From Rhizobium sp. L1K21 (GTDB lineage Bacteria; Pseudomonadota; Alphaproteobacteria; Rhizobiales; Rhizobiaceae), in assembly GCF_024055895.1 (NCBI RefSeq), contig NZ_JAMXLE010000011.1:1-64000 (forward strand): a stretch of 64,000 nt of DNA. The letters run 5' to 3'. Position 1 is the stretch's first letter; each line of letters opens with the position of its first letter. Positions 1 to 8,975 of this stretch are shown here, piece by piece. The notes under the pieces were generated by a model. That model saw nothing but the letters and a program-made list of their open reading frames with translations, was not told where the DNA came from and ran no database searches. The position numbers and the translations under genes are program-made.

Positions 1-32
1 AGTTTCCTTTCCTACATCGTCTCGATCAAAAC

Positions 33-48
33 CCTGTCAGCTGACAGG
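33..48. promoter_or_regulatory. 16-bp perfect palindrome, candidate parS/RepB site
   Basis: CCTGTCAGCTGACAGG is its own reverse complement. It lies just beyond the repB stop codon, in what should be the repB-repC interval. An identical copy sits inside repB at 316-331. RepB proteins bind 16-bp palindromes with a central GC near or within repABC operons, so a centromere or incompatibility role is plausible. The sequence differs from the GTT-N10-AAC class known from rhizobial plasmids, so the match is by architecture only. Confidence 0.55.
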
Positions 49-57
49 ACACGATTG

Positions 58-1089
58 CTATCTTTCATCATCTGTTTGCAAAGATGAAAATTTCTCGGCC
101 AAACGCGGGAGCTCCGCCCGCAGAAAGCTTGCGAACTCGCGATCTTTCTTGTTCAGAAGATTGATATGAATCTCTGTCTCTGAAAAGGTCGCTTCCGCAA
201 CGTCTCGGCCGGTGCTGTCCGACAGTCTGAGGTGTTTTTTCGGTTTGCCGGGTTTCTTCTCTGTAATAGCGCGAAGAGCCTGGGCAAACCGCGCGTTTGA
301 ATCCATTTTCCCAATCCTGTCAGCTGACAGGGTTTGAGCAATCTTCTCCAAACCAGAAGGTTCCTCCTTCAGCGTATTTGCAAGGCTGAGCCAACGTGGC
401 CGTCCAATTTTCGGAGCGCGGCCAATCAGTCTTATAATGTCCCCGGGCACTGTCCGGCAAACAGCCCGCATTCGCGCAAGTTCTGCATCATCAATGGAAA
501 GCGTCGCATAGATATCGCGCGGGCGAAAACCTTCTTCATCCAGCCGCCAAGCGAAAAGCGCACGCTCGATCCAGGTCAGATTCTGGCGCGCTGCATTTTC
601 GATGCCTTGGGAAATGATCAAGTCGCGATCAGCAATATCGGCCACGATCGCAAGAACCGGAACGCCGAGTTCTTCGGCTGCACGGACGCGCCTATGGCCA
701 AAGATCACCTGATACCGGCCTTTGATTTCAGGGTGCGGTCGCAACTGAACGGGAATCTTCTGACCCTCTTCAGCGATGCTTCGCTTGAAGGATTCAAACT
801 CTTCCTCGTCATCATCCGGCAGCCGGTCAGGAAAAGGGGAGGGGTCTATGAGAGAGGTGTCAATTTCACGCCCAACAGCACCACTTTCCAGAAGACTTTT
901 CAGGCGGTCCCGCTCATCACGGATTTCGCCGAGAGCACGCTGGGTCGCGCCGATAACCCCGGCACCAACACGCGGCGCTGCCGGAACAGACGAGGCAGAT
1001 GACTGCTGGCTTTCTTTTGCAGCATCATCGGCCTCAAGGCTGGCGTTCAGCAATCCAAAACTGGCCGCGATCGATTTGCGCTTGTTCAT
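58..1089 (-). CDS. repB: Plasmid partition protein RepB (ParB family)
   Basis: 343-residue ParB-type centromere-binding protein of the repABC system; it should bind parS palindromes and act with RepA to segregate the replicon. The N-terminus (MNKRKSIAASFGLLN) is basic, as usual for RepB. A ParB nuclease-like domain lies at about 70-170, with the GHRR motif, followed by a helix-turn-helix region. I start at the ATG at 1089 because it overlaps the repA stop codon (ATGA), the normal translational coupling; a TTG at 1101 would add four residues. The coding sequence contains a 16-bp palindrome (316-331). repC is expected to the left, outside the window. Confidence 0.93.
   Translation of the reverse strand: MNKRKSIAASFGLLNASLEADDAAKESQQSSASSVPAAPRVGAGVIGATQRALGEIRDERDRLKSLLESGAVGREIDTSLIDPSPFPDRLPDDDEEEFESFKRSIAEEGQKIPVQLRPHPEIKGRYQVIFGHRRVRAAEELGVPVLAIVADIADRDLIISQGIENAARQNLTWIERALFAWRLDEEGFRPRDIYATLSIDDAELARMRAVCRTVPGDIIRLIGRAPKIGRPRWLSLANTLKEEPSGLEKIAQTLSADRIGKMDSNARFAQALRAITEKKPGKPKKHLRLSDSTGRDVAEATFSETEIHINLLNKKDREFASFLRAELPRLAEKFSSLQTDDER
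316..331. promoter_or_regulatory. Second copy of the 16-bp palindrome, inside repB
   Basis: Identical to the palindrome at 33-48 (CCTGTCAGCTGACAGG) but embedded in the 3' third of the repB coding sequence, about 283 bp away. Two exact copies of a 16-bp palindrome this close together are unlikely by chance. A RepB/parS or incompatibility role is inferred. Confidence 0.55.
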
Positions 1090-2300
1090 ACTCGGCCCCA
1101 ACTCACTTGAATGAGATTGAGGATATCAGCGTTGACCGCATCGATCGCTTCGCGTGCGCGCCGATGCGTATCGCGACCCACCTGTCCCGCCTCCAGCTCG
1201 TAAAGGCTACGTTTGGCTAACCCAGCCGCCTCCACCGCCGTGCTTTCGATTGCAGTCGCCGTGAGCACATCAGTCCCGAAAAGATGCCGCAACATGGCGA
1301 CCACCTGAGCCTGCGGCTGATCATTCGGATTGTGCCGCGTTATGAGATAGCGGAAGAAATCCTGTTGAAGATCGGCACCGTTTTCGTTCAGCACACCAAT
1401 CAGGTCACCCATCATCAGCAAAAACTGGTTCATCGAAGCGATGTCCAGCATCGCGGGATGAACCGTCACGATCATACCGGTGGCGGCGTAGATGGCTGCA
1501 AGCGTCAAAAAGCCGAGGGAAGGAGGGGTATCCAAAAGAACGATGTCGTAATCTTCATCCACATCACGCAGGGCAACACGCAGACGCTCGAAAAAGATAC
1601 CGCCGCTGTCGTCGACACGACCGGCAAGCGCGCGTGGCGTGTCATGCTCGAATTCCATGACCTCCAGATTGGCCGGAATAAGATCTATGCCATCGAAGTA
1701 GGTCTTGCGGATGACCTCGCGGACCGGTCTGCGGTGGTCGTCGTAGCGAAGCGCGGCATAGACCGTCTCATTCACGCCCACATCGACTTCCGGCTGAGAG
1801 CCGAACATCGCTGACAATGAAGCCTGCGGATCAAGGTCGATGGCCAGAACACGGTAGCCGTAGAGCGCCAGATAATGCGCCAAGTGAACGCTTGTCGTCG
1901 TCTTCGCGCTGCCACCTTTGAAGTTTGAAATCGCCAGAACCTGCAGATGTTCGCCGGCGCGCCGGCGCGGCAGAAACCGGAGAGCCTCTGCGGGTTTGTG
2001 TTCTGCAAAATAGGCACGCAGCTCATTGATCTGCGGTAGCGTGTAAGCGCGGTGATTGTTATCCAGCCGATCGGGAATAGGCCCGCGCCCTTCATTCGAC
2101 ATCAGCTTCAGCGTCGACGATGGGATCGTCGTTAGACTTGAGACTTCATTGGTCAGGAACGAACGAAGCTTTTTCTGGGCGGCAGGCGGATACATGCGGC
2201 TTCGAAGTTGCTGCAACTGGCTTGACAGTATTGCCGCATGCCGCACAATCTTGGCTTCGGAACTTTCCCAGCTGATTTGTTCTGCGAACATCTCGTTCAT
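1086..2300 (-). CDS. repA: Plasmid partition ATPase RepA (ParA family)
   Basis: 404-residue ParA/MinD-type ATPase and first gene of the repABC operon; with RepB it partitions the replicon and represses its own operon. A DNA-binding N-terminal region (about 40-75) precedes the deviant Walker A motif KGGSAKTT at 128-135. Walker A' and B segments follow (AIDLDPQASL; VLLDTPPSLGF). The length matches RepA proteins of rhizobia and Brucella. The stop codon overlaps the repB start. The 354-bp upstream region holds a CtrA-type box and a GANTC methylation site, suggesting cell-cycle control. Confidence 0.95.
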   Translation of the reverse strand: MNEMFAEQISWESSEAKIVRHAAILSSQLQQLRSRMYPPAAQKKLRSFLTNEVSSLTTIPSSTLKLMSNEGRGPIPDRLDNNHRAYTLPQINELRAYFAEHKPAEALRFLPRRRAGEHLQVLAISNFKGGSAKTTTSVHLAHYLALYGYRVLAIDLDPQASLSAMFGSQPEVDVGVNETVYAALRYDDHRRPVREVIRKTYFDGIDLIPANLEVMEFEHDTPRALAGRVDDSGGIFFERLRVALRDVDEDYDIVLLDTPPSLGFLTLAAIYAATGMIVTVHPAMLDIASMNQFLLMMGDLIGVLNENGADLQQDFFRYLITRHNPNDQPQAQVVAMLRHLFGTDVLTATAIESTAVEAAGLAKRSLYELEAGQVGRDTHRRAREAIDAVNADILNLIQVSWGRV

Positions 2301-2654
2301 TGGCGGCTCTGCTTATTCCTGTCGGTCTAGCTGCGTCTTGTCGCTTGTTGGTCGCCAAAAATAGTCGCGATTCTATTCCGCCGTCCAGTTCTTTTTGGTT
2401 AATGAAAGGTTAAACCACAACTCCTGTGCGCGTTTTATGTCAGCGCTGGCGCAATCGGAGACAGTGGCGCACCCAATTCCCCAACATACTGCGCTTGAAG
2501 TCAGAGGAAACAGGGAGGGTCAGATCCCGCGATTCCTGCCCGAACACAATGCTCCGAAATAAGGCGTGATGAGTGTCTCAAGCAGCTTGAAACCTGGCGT
2601 GGAAGCCGAGAATATCCATCAAAGTCACTCAGCGAAGAATCAACGGAGTTTGCA
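2301..2654. other. Divergent control region between repA and an aminotransferase
   Basis: 354 bases with no credible gene. It should hold the repABC promoter (leftward) and the aminotransferase promoter (rightward). Visible elements are a GATTC (GANTC, CcrM-type) site at 2369-2373 and a TTAA-N7-TTAA box at 2399-2413. I could not assign -35/-10 boxes with confidence. Confidence 0.6.
2399..2413. promoter_or_regulatory. CtrA-type box upstream of repABC
   Basis: TTAA-TGAAAGG-TTAA is an exact match to the alphaproteobacterial CtrA full site TTAA-N7-TTAA. It lies about 100 bp before the repA start codon; read leftward it begins TTAACC, as in the classic CtrA consensus. Confidence 0.6.
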
Positions 2655-3857
2655 ATGGGTCTCGCCAACGGTCGTCCATATCTGGCCATTCCCGGTCCGT
2701 CAGTCGTGCCCGATCGTGTTCTTGCGGCCATGCACAAGGCGTCACCCAATATTTATGAAGGCGAACTGGTGGAGATGACGCACCGGATCATCGACGATCT
2801 GAAAGCTGTCGCCGTCACGAAAGCGCATGTAGGCATCTATATCGCCAATGGTCACGGTGTTTGGGAAGCGTCGATCGCAAACCTCTTTTCACGCGGCGAA
2901 AAGGCGTTGCTACTGTCTACCGGACGATTTGGAATCGGATGGTCTGAAGCTGCCATCCGGATGGGCGTTGCTGTTGATGTCATCGATTTTGGAAAGTCGG
3001 CACCAGTTGATGTGTCGCGCGTCGAAGATGCGCTAAAAGCCGACACCCAGCATGCAATCAAGGCTGTGTTGATGACGCATACGGATACAGCAAGTTCGGT
3101 GCGCAATAACATTCTTCAAATCCGCCAGATGCTTGATACCCTTGGCCATCCGGCGCTCCTGGCCGTCGATGCCATAGCGTCTCTCGGCTGCGATGAGCTT
3201 CGCATGGATGCTTGGGGCGTGGACATCCTGCTTGCCGCCAGCCAGAAAGGCCTGATGACGCCACCGGGTCTGGGCTTTGTGTGGTTTTCCGAGAATGCAT
3301 TGGAGCGCTGCAAGACAAGCGATTTGAGGACGCCTTATTGGGACTGGACCCCGCGTGCAGCACCAAAGAGCTTTTACGAGTTTTTCGCCGGTACCGCGCC
3401 CACACACCATTTGTTTGGACTTGCCGAAGCTTTGACGATGTTACTGCGAGAAGAGGGCTTGGAAGAAGTCTGGGCGCGTCATGCAGCCCTTGCACGCACC
3501 GTCTGGGCCGCATTTGATGCATGGAGTGCGGGAAACCCGGAAATCGGTCTCAACATTTCTGACCCCGCATTCCGAAGTCACTCAGTGACGGCTGCACGGT
3601 TCGGAACGCCTTACGGTACAGAACTCCGGCGCTGGTGTGAGAGAGAGGGGGCGGTTACGTTGGGCATTGGCCTTGGCATGGCTGACCCGACGGACAATGC
3701 CTATCACGGCTTTCTCAGAGTGGCGCATATGGGACATGTGAATGCGCACATGACGCTTGGTGCTCTGGCCGTCATGGATGCGGGACTGAAGGCCCTTGGC
3801 GTCCCCCATGGAAGCGGCGCCTTGGAAGCAGCGGCAAAGGTCGTTTCCCAGGCGTGA
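2655..3857 (+). CDS. Class V PLP aminotransferase (serine/alanine-glyoxylate type)
   Basis: 400-residue fold-type I aminotransferase, probably transferring the amino group of serine or alanine to glyoxylate. The opening LAIPGPSVVPDRVLAAM is typical of the family. VDAIASLGCDELRMDAWGVD carries the PLP-contacting Asp, and ASQKGLMTPPGLGF contains the likely Schiff-base lysine. The gene stands alone between the repA control region and a convergent MarR gene, so there is no operon context to fix the substrate. Confidence 0.85.
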   Translation: MGLANGRPYLAIPGPSVVPDRVLAAMHKASPNIYEGELVEMTHRIIDDLKAVAVTKAHVGIYIANGHGVWEASIANLFSRGEKALLLSTGRFGIGWSEAAIRMGVAVDVIDFGKSAPVDVSRVEDALKADTQHAIKAVLMTHTDTASSVRNNILQIRQMLDTLGHPALLAVDAIASLGCDELRMDAWGVDILLAASQKGLMTPPGLGFVWFSENALERCKTSDLRTPYWDWTPRAAPKSFYEFFAGTAPTHHLFGLAEALTMLLREEGLEEVWARHAALARTVWAAFDAWSAGNPEIGLNISDPAFRSHSVTAARFGTPYGTELRRWCEREGAVTLGIGLGMADPTDNAYHGFLRVAHMGHVNAHMTLGALAVMDAGLKALGVPHGSGALEAAAKVVSQA

Positions 3858-3902
3858 ATTGCCGATCTGCGCCGACGCTCAAAGATACGATATTGGACGA
3901 AA

Positions 3903-4409
3903 TCAGCGTTTTCTAGCTGGATTTCCCGCACGCAAGCCTATGATGATTTTGTCGAGGCTGCGCAGAAGTTCATCACGCTCCTCAGTGCTCATGTCCTGAG
4001 AAAGCGTTTCTTCGTGCCGTTCTGCCTCTTCCAGAAGACCCCTCAATATCTGTTGACCGTGTTCGGTCAGCCAAACCGTGTTTGAACGGCGATCGTTTTC
4101 AGTCGCCCGACGTTCCAATACGCCTTCCCGTTCCAATCGGTCCAGGATAGGGACGAGACTGGAGCGCTGCAAGGCAACCGCTTCTGCCAAGCGGCTTTGG
4201 GGCTGACCGGGATTGGCCTGGATTACACAGAGAAGGCCGAGATAACGCGGTGCGGAACCAAATCCCGCCACCTGTGCTTCAAAGGCCTGGTAGGCCATGA
4301 TTTGTGCCAGTCTGAGTTTGTAGCCGACGGAATTTTCCTGCGCGCCAGCATCAAGAAGCGTGGCTTCTGCGGTTTCCTCTTCCAGTATGCGTTCCATTCC
4401 GCTTGACAT
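3903..4409 (-). CDS. MarR-family transcriptional regulator
   Basis: 168-residue winged-helix regulator. The MarR core runs from about 35 to 150, with a recognition helix in PQSRLAEAVALQRSSLVPILDRLEREG and the wing ATENDRRSNTVWLTEHG. The gene diverges from an acyl-CoA ligase operon, and a strong inverted repeat (4441-4460) lies between them. The likely role is ligand-responsive repression of the CoA-ligase/TRAP operon, with an acyl-CoA or free acid as inducer (inferred from family and layout). Confidence 0.88.
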   Translation of the reverse strand: MSSGMERILEEETAEATLLDAGAQENSVGYKLRLAQIMAYQAFEAQVAGFGSAPRYLGLLCVIQANPGQPQSRLAEAVALQRSSLVPILDRLEREGVLERRATENDRRSNTVWLTEHGQQILRGLLEEAERHEETLSQDMSTEERDELLRSLDKIIIGLRAGNPARKR

Positions 4410-4440
4410 TCGTATCGCCTGAGATAATGTTTGAACTCTG

Positions 4441-4460
4441 ATTGTTCGATATAAAACAAT
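4441..4460. promoter_or_regulatory. Inverted repeat, likely MarR operator
   Basis: ATTGTT-N8-AACAAT, a perfect 6+6 dyad in the 126-bp interval between the MarR gene and the acyl-CoA ligase start. Size and AT-rich arms fit MarR-family operators. Confidence 0.6.
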
Positions 4461-4535
4461 TTATCACCGAACAGTTTGATAGGCGTGATATTTGCCGATT
4501 TGGTGTCAAAGCGCAATCACGTGGGGGAGGAGAGT

Positions 4536-6188
4536 TTGGCAATAAGAGACGCGGTCGCGCACTGGTACCCGGAAACCGAGGGCTTTACGCTGATTGAAAG
4601 CGTGGTGGGCGCGGCACTGAAAGAACAGGCCGCGCGTGCACCCGGCGCATTGGCTCTTGTTTACGAGGATGAGACACGCAGCATTGCGCTGACATATCAG
4701 GCGCTTGATACAAAGACTGACCAGCTTGCCACTGCATTGCTCGCCTGGGGTGTCAAAAAACAGGATCGTGTTGCCGTTCTGTCTCCGAATTCGCCTGAAT
4801 GGGTTTATCTCGAATATGCGCTGGCGAAGATCGGTGCCATTCTGGTCACGGTCAACACCGCTCTCAAGAAGGACGAGATTGGCTACATCTGCCGCCAGGC
4901 GGAGGTCTCGACACTCTTCTTCGTCGATAATGTGCGCGGTTACGATATAGCCTCAGCCATTGAGGCGCTGAAGCCTGATTTGCCGTTGCTTGAACGTCTT
5001 TGCTGCCTGGAAGGCAAAAGCCGCTCTGCCATTTCCTTTACCGAGCTCATGGAAAATTCTGCTGAACATGGGCCTGATATTCCCCATTCTCTTACACCTC
5101 AACCAAACGACATTGCGCAGATCCAATTCACCAGTGGAACGACGGGCGCACCAAAGGGCGCAATGCTGTCCCATCGCAGTATTCTGAACAATGCACGCAT
5201 GAGCGCAGCACGCGGCGGTTTCTGCGCGTCTGACAGGTTGTTGAGTGCGATGCCGCTGTTTCACACGGCCGGCTGTGTTTGCAATGTACTCGGCATGCTG
5301 TCCTGCGGCGGCACCTTGATCTTGATGCCTTCTTTCGACCCGCAATCGATGATCAGACTGATGATCAAGCACGAAGCGACCATCATCAATGCAGTGCCCA
5401 CCATGTATATCCGCATGCTGGAGGCGTTGGAATCATGGCCCAAAAAGCCCGAAAATTGGTCTCTGAGGATCGCCTATACCGGTGGGACATCCATTCCACC
5501 CTCGATGATGCGAGACCTCAAGGCGACATTCGATCTCCAGCCAATGATCATCATGGGTATGACGGAAGCAAGCCCGATCATTACCCAGACCCGCCCTTCA
5601 GATGATTTCGAAACCCAGATAACGACGGCCGGCACGCCGCTGCCGCATACCGAGATCAGGATTGTCGATCCGGAAACGGGCGATACGCGCAAGTGCGGCG
5701 AGCCCGGCGAGCTCCTTATCCGCGGCTATCAGGTCACCAAGGGCTATTACGCAATGCCAGACGCCACAGCCAAGGCAATCGACGCGGATGGTTGGTTGCA
5801 TTCGGGTGATCTGGCCGTTCTGCAAAAGGAAGGTTACCTGAGCATCGTCGGACGCATCAAGGACATGCTGATCCGCGGTGGCGAAAATATCTATCCGGTC
5901 GAGATCGAAAACTTCCTCATGGGGCACCCGGCCGTCGCCGAAGCGCAGGTTGTGGGCGTTCCGGACCCGGATTTGGGTGAAGAAATCTTTGCTTTTGTGA
6001 AGTGCACACCCGGTGCAAGCGTCAATAGCGTGGAGCTCGAACAATATTGCCGTGCGAATATGAGCCGGCAAAAGCTGCCCCGCTATTTCCACTTCATGGA
6101 ACACTTTCCGCTCACTGCGAATGGAAAAGTTCAGAAATACGAGTTGCGGACCATTGCCGCCGAAATGTTGAAGGGCAACGCCGCATGA
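4536..6188 (+). CDS. Acyl-CoA synthetase (AMP-forming), substrate unknown
   Basis: 550-residue class I adenylate-forming enzyme that should activate a carboxylic acid with ATP and CoA. Visible are the P-loop TSGTTGAPKG (199-208), the TEASP aromatic-binding segment, and the hinge/C-terminal motifs GWLHSGDLAVL and GRIKDMLIRGGENIYPVEIE. I chose the TTG at 4536 because a strong Shine-Dalgarno (GGGGGAGGAGAG) ends one base before it; an ATG at 4476 lacks one. It heads an operon with crotonase, SDR and TRAP genes, so the substrate is probably the acid imported by that transporter. Aromatic or alicyclic acids are possible but unproven. Confidence 0.88.
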   Translation: MAIRDAVAHWYPETEGFTLIESVVGAALKEQAARAPGALALVYEDETRSIALTYQALDTKTDQLATALLAWGVKKQDRVAVLSPNSPEWVYLEYALAKIGAILVTVNTALKKDEIGYICRQAEVSTLFFVDNVRGYDIASAIEALKPDLPLLERLCCLEGKSRSAISFTELMENSAEHGPDIPHSLTPQPNDIAQIQFTSGTTGAPKGAMLSHRSILNNARMSAARGGFCASDRLLSAMPLFHTAGCVCNVLGMLSCGGTLILMPSFDPQSMIRLMIKHEATIINAVPTMYIRMLEALESWPKKPENWSLRIAYTGGTSIPPSMMRDLKATFDLQPMIIMGMTEASPIITQTRPSDDFETQITTAGTPLPHTEIRIVDPETGDTRKCGEPGELLIRGYQVTKGYYAMPDATAKAIDADGWLHSGDLAVLQKEGYLSIVGRIKDMLIRGGENIYPVEIENFLMGHPAVAEAQVVGVPDPDLGEEIFAFVKCTPGASVNSVELEQYCRANMSRQKLPRYFHFMEHFPLTANGKVQKYELRTIAAEMLKGNAA

Positions 6189-7009
6189 TCGCTGAAACCA
6201 TGGAAAAAGCGCTTCTAAGCGAGGTTCGGGATGGAATTCTGATCCTGACGATCAATCGTCCTGCAGCCCGCAATGCCATAAGTCCTGAAGTAGCCTGCCG
6301 CCTGGCGGATGCCTTCACGGAATTCTCCGAAAATCCCGAGCTCCGGGTCTGTATCCTCACTGGTGTCGGCGACAAGGCCTTTTGTTCAGGTGGCGATCTC
6401 GCCCTGACGCTGCCTCTGATGACCGGCGCGCGCGAACCTGAGGACGAGTGGGATCGCCGGCTCGTCTCAGAGCCGGACGTCATGAGTCGCTCTGCGCTAC
6501 GCGACTTTGATCTGAACAAACCGATTATTGCCGCCATCAACGGCACCTGTCTTGCCGGTGGGATGGAAACAGTGCTGGCAACGGATATCCGCATTGCCGC
6601 CGATCACGCCAAGTTCGGCTTGCCGGAAGCCAAGCGGGCCCTGATCCCGTTTGCGGGCTCACTGGTGCGGCTGCCGCGGCAGATGCCGCATTGTCTGGCG
6701 ATGGAAATGCTTCTCGTGGGCGACACTATAGATGCTGAAACGGCCTTGCGCGCTGGACTTGTCAACCATGTCGTGCCGGTCGGCGAAGTCATGAACAAGG
6801 CTTTGGAGATCGCCGGCAAGATTGCTGCCAACGGCCCGGTCGCCGTGCAGGAAATCAAGAAGACGGTGCTTGCTTCCAGCGGACGCACTCTGCGGGAGGG
6901 CTATCAACTCGAAGACCAGGCGAAATCACGCGTGATGGCATCAGCCGATGCGCGCGAGGGTCCACGCGCCTTCATGGAAAAACGGCAACCGATTTTTGTG
7001 GGGCGATGA
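6185..7009 (+). CDS. Enoyl-CoA hydratase/isomerase (crotonase family)
   Basis: 274-residue crotonase-fold enzyme. The oxyanion-hole segments are SGGDLAL and AINGTCLAGGMET, and both acidic residues equivalent to the hydratase glutamates appear present (E128 in GGMET, E148 in LPEAK), so hydration of an enoyl-CoA is plausible. I start at ATG 6185, which overlaps the ligase stop codon (ATGA); longer in-frame starts lie inside the ligase gene. It acts on the CoA thioester made by the preceding gene and feeds the following SDR. Confidence 0.87.
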   Translation: MIAETMEKALLSEVRDGILILTINRPAARNAISPEVACRLADAFTEFSENPELRVCILTGVGDKAFCSGGDLALTLPLMTGAREPEDEWDRRLVSEPDVMSRSALRDFDLNKPIIAAINGTCLAGGMETVLATDIRIAADHAKFGLPEAKRALIPFAGSLVRLPRQMPHCLAMEMLLVGDTIDAETALRAGLVNHVVPVGEVMNKALEIAGKIAANGPVAVQEIKKTVLASSGRTLREGYQLEDQAKSRVMASADAREGPRAFMEKRQPIFVGR

Positions 7010-7920
7010 TGGTCAAGAACGTTCAGACCCTTCGAGGCAAAGTCGCAATCGTGACCGGCAGCGGACGCGGCATCGGTCGCGCAATCGCGCATCTGATGGC
7101 ATCGCGCGATGCACAGGTGGTGATCAACGATATCGACGGGGATCAGGCACAGGTTGTTTGTAACGAAATCCGCGGGCAGGGCGGAAAAGCCACTGCTTTC
7201 GCCGGTCCCGTGGGGCCAACGAGCACTGCCGAAGATTGTGTTGCAAAAGCACTCTCTGAATTCGGTCGGCTGGACGTTGTTTGCACCAATGCCGGCAATC
7301 TGCGCGACCGGGTGCTTTGGAATACAAGCGATGATGATTTCGACAGTGTGATCGAGACACATCTGCGCGGAACCTTCACCTTTGCGCGTGCGGCGGCGCG
7401 ACACTTTCGCCAAGCAGGGCAGGGCGGTCGTCTGATCCTGATCTCCTCGCTTGCCGGTCAGCGTGGCAATTTCGGTCAGACGGCCTATTCGGCGGCCAAA
7501 GCCGGCATCGCGGCCTTTGCCAGAACATGGTCCATGGAACTCGCCAAAGCTCAGGTGACGGTAAACGCCATCGTTCCGAACGCGCTGACACGCATGACAG
7601 CCACAATGCCGCTCTTTGCCGAGCATGCCGAAGCTTTGGAGCGTGGGGAGGCCATTCCCGAAGAACTGAGGAAGAATATGGGCATCGGTTCGGCAAATGA
7701 CATCGCTCCGCTCGCCGCCTTTCTGGCTTCTGACGCGGCAGCGCAAATAACGGGACAATGCATCGGCATCGGCGGTGATCGTCTTTCGTTGTGGTCGCAC
7801 CCTGCCGAGAAACGCTTTGCGTTGATGGATGGCGGTTGGACGCCCGAGGCCATTGAGACGATCTGGAGGGATGAATTTGAGGCCGAACGCGAGGAGGTCG
7901 GTATCAAGTTTGACAGCTAA
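7006..7920 (+). CDS. Short-chain dehydrogenase/reductase
   Basis: 304-residue SDR. The TGSGRGIG cofactor motif is at 18-24, a serine at 147-148, and the YSAAK catalytic motif at Y161/K165. A C-terminal extension of about 50 residues after the Rossmann core resembles hydroxyacyl-CoA dehydrogenase-type SDRs. It overlaps the crotonase stop (ATGA). In context it would oxidise the hydroxyacyl-CoA produced by the crotonase; NAD versus NADP preference is not decided here. Confidence 0.87.
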   Translation: MMVKNVQTLRGKVAIVTGSGRGIGRAIAHLMASRDAQVVINDIDGDQAQVVCNEIRGQGGKATAFAGPVGPTSTAEDCVAKALSEFGRLDVVCTNAGNLRDRVLWNTSDDDFDSVIETHLRGTFTFARAAARHFRQAGQGGRLILISSLAGQRGNFGQTAYSAAKAGIAAFARTWSMELAKAQVTVNAIVPNALTRMTATMPLFAEHAEALERGEAIPEELRKNMGIGSANDIAPLAAFLASDAAAQITGQCIGIGGDRLSLWSHPAEKRFALMDGGWTPEAIETIWRDEFEAEREEVGIKFDS

Positions 7921-7959
7921 CGGCTCTCACGAAGAGGGCAAATTTGGAGGAGAATGAAA

Positions 7960-8970
7960 ATGAGACTTGCAGGACTTGGCCTGGCGACAGCCGCATTGCT
8001 GGCATCTGCCACCGCGAACGCAACGGATTTGCGTCTTTCCACCTGGGTTCCCCCGCAGCATCCGCTGCAGACCACCGGTCTGGAACCGTGGATCAAATCG
8101 ATGAACGAAGCCTCCGGTGGCAAGATCAACGTCACGATCTTCCCTGCCCAACAGCTGGGCTCGGCCATTGACCACTATGACATGGCAGCCAATGGCATCG
8201 CGGACATCACCTATGTGAATCCCGGCTATCAGCCCGGCCGTTTTCCTGTCATTGCACTGGGCGAGCAGCCTTTCATGGCGACCAATGCGGTTGGCGGCAC
8301 GAAGGCTTTTGACAAGTGGTATCGGGCCTATGCCGAGAAAGAGATGAGCGATGTTCATGTTTGCATGGCCTTCCTGCACGACACCGGCACGATCCATTCA
8401 ACCAAGCCGGTGCAAGTGCCTGCTGACATGAAGGGCATGAACGTTCGCCCCGGCAATGCCACGATGGGCCGTTTCGTCAGCCTGCTGGGCGGATCAAGCG
8501 TTCAGGTTTCCGCACCGGAGGCACGCGAGGTTCTCGCGCGTGGCGCGGCAGACGCCATCACATTCCCCTGGGGTTCGATCTACCTCTTCGGCATCAACGA
8601 AGTGACAAAACATCACATCGACATGCCGCTCTATACGACGACGTTCGTCATGGCGGTCAACAAAGCGGCTTATGAAGGCATGCCTGATGATGAGCGCAAG
8701 GTTTTTGACGATCACTGCACAAGCGAGTGGGCGCAAAAAGTTGCTGAAGGCTGGGCCAATTGGGAAGCTGCCGGCCGCGACAAGGCAAAGTCCGAATCTG
8801 ACCAGATCGTCTATGAGCCGACGGAAAGCGATATGGCCTTGTGGCATGAAGCAGCCGCTCCCTTGATGGATGACTGGCGCAAGGAAGTAACAGATGCCGG
8901 TTACGATCCGGACGCGGTTTACAATGCGCTTGTCGGCAACTTGAAGGCCGAAGGCGCATACGCTGAATAA
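7960..8970 (+). CDS. dctP: TRAP transporter solute-binding protein (DctP type)
   Basis: Periplasmic binding protein of about 336 residues with a Sec signal peptide (MRLAGLGLATAALLASATANA). The mature part has the DctP fold and the conserved arginine segment MKGMNVRPGNATMGRF, which in this family binds the carboxylate of the ligand. I prefer ATG 7960 because GGAGG (7946-7950) is nine bases upstream; ATG 7954 is only three away. It is followed closely by both membrane subunits. An organic acid ligand is inferred from the ligase upstream. Confidence 0.9.
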   Translation: MRLAGLGLATAALLASATANATDLRLSTWVPPQHPLQTTGLEPWIKSMNEASGGKINVTIFPAQQLGSAIDHYDMAANGIADITYVNPGYQPGRFPVIALGEQPFMATNAVGGTKAFDKWYRAYAEKEMSDVHVCMAFLHDTGTIHSTKPVQVPADMKGMNVRPGNATMGRFVSLLGGSSVQVSAPEAREVLARGAADAITFPWGSIYLFGINEVTKHHIDMPLYTTTFVMAVNKAAYEGMPDDERKVFDDHCTSEWAQKVAEGWANWEAAGRDKAKSESDQIVYEPTESDMALWHEAAAPLMDDWRKEVTDAGYDPDAVYNALVGNLKAEGAYAE

Positions 8971-8975
8971 CCCCG

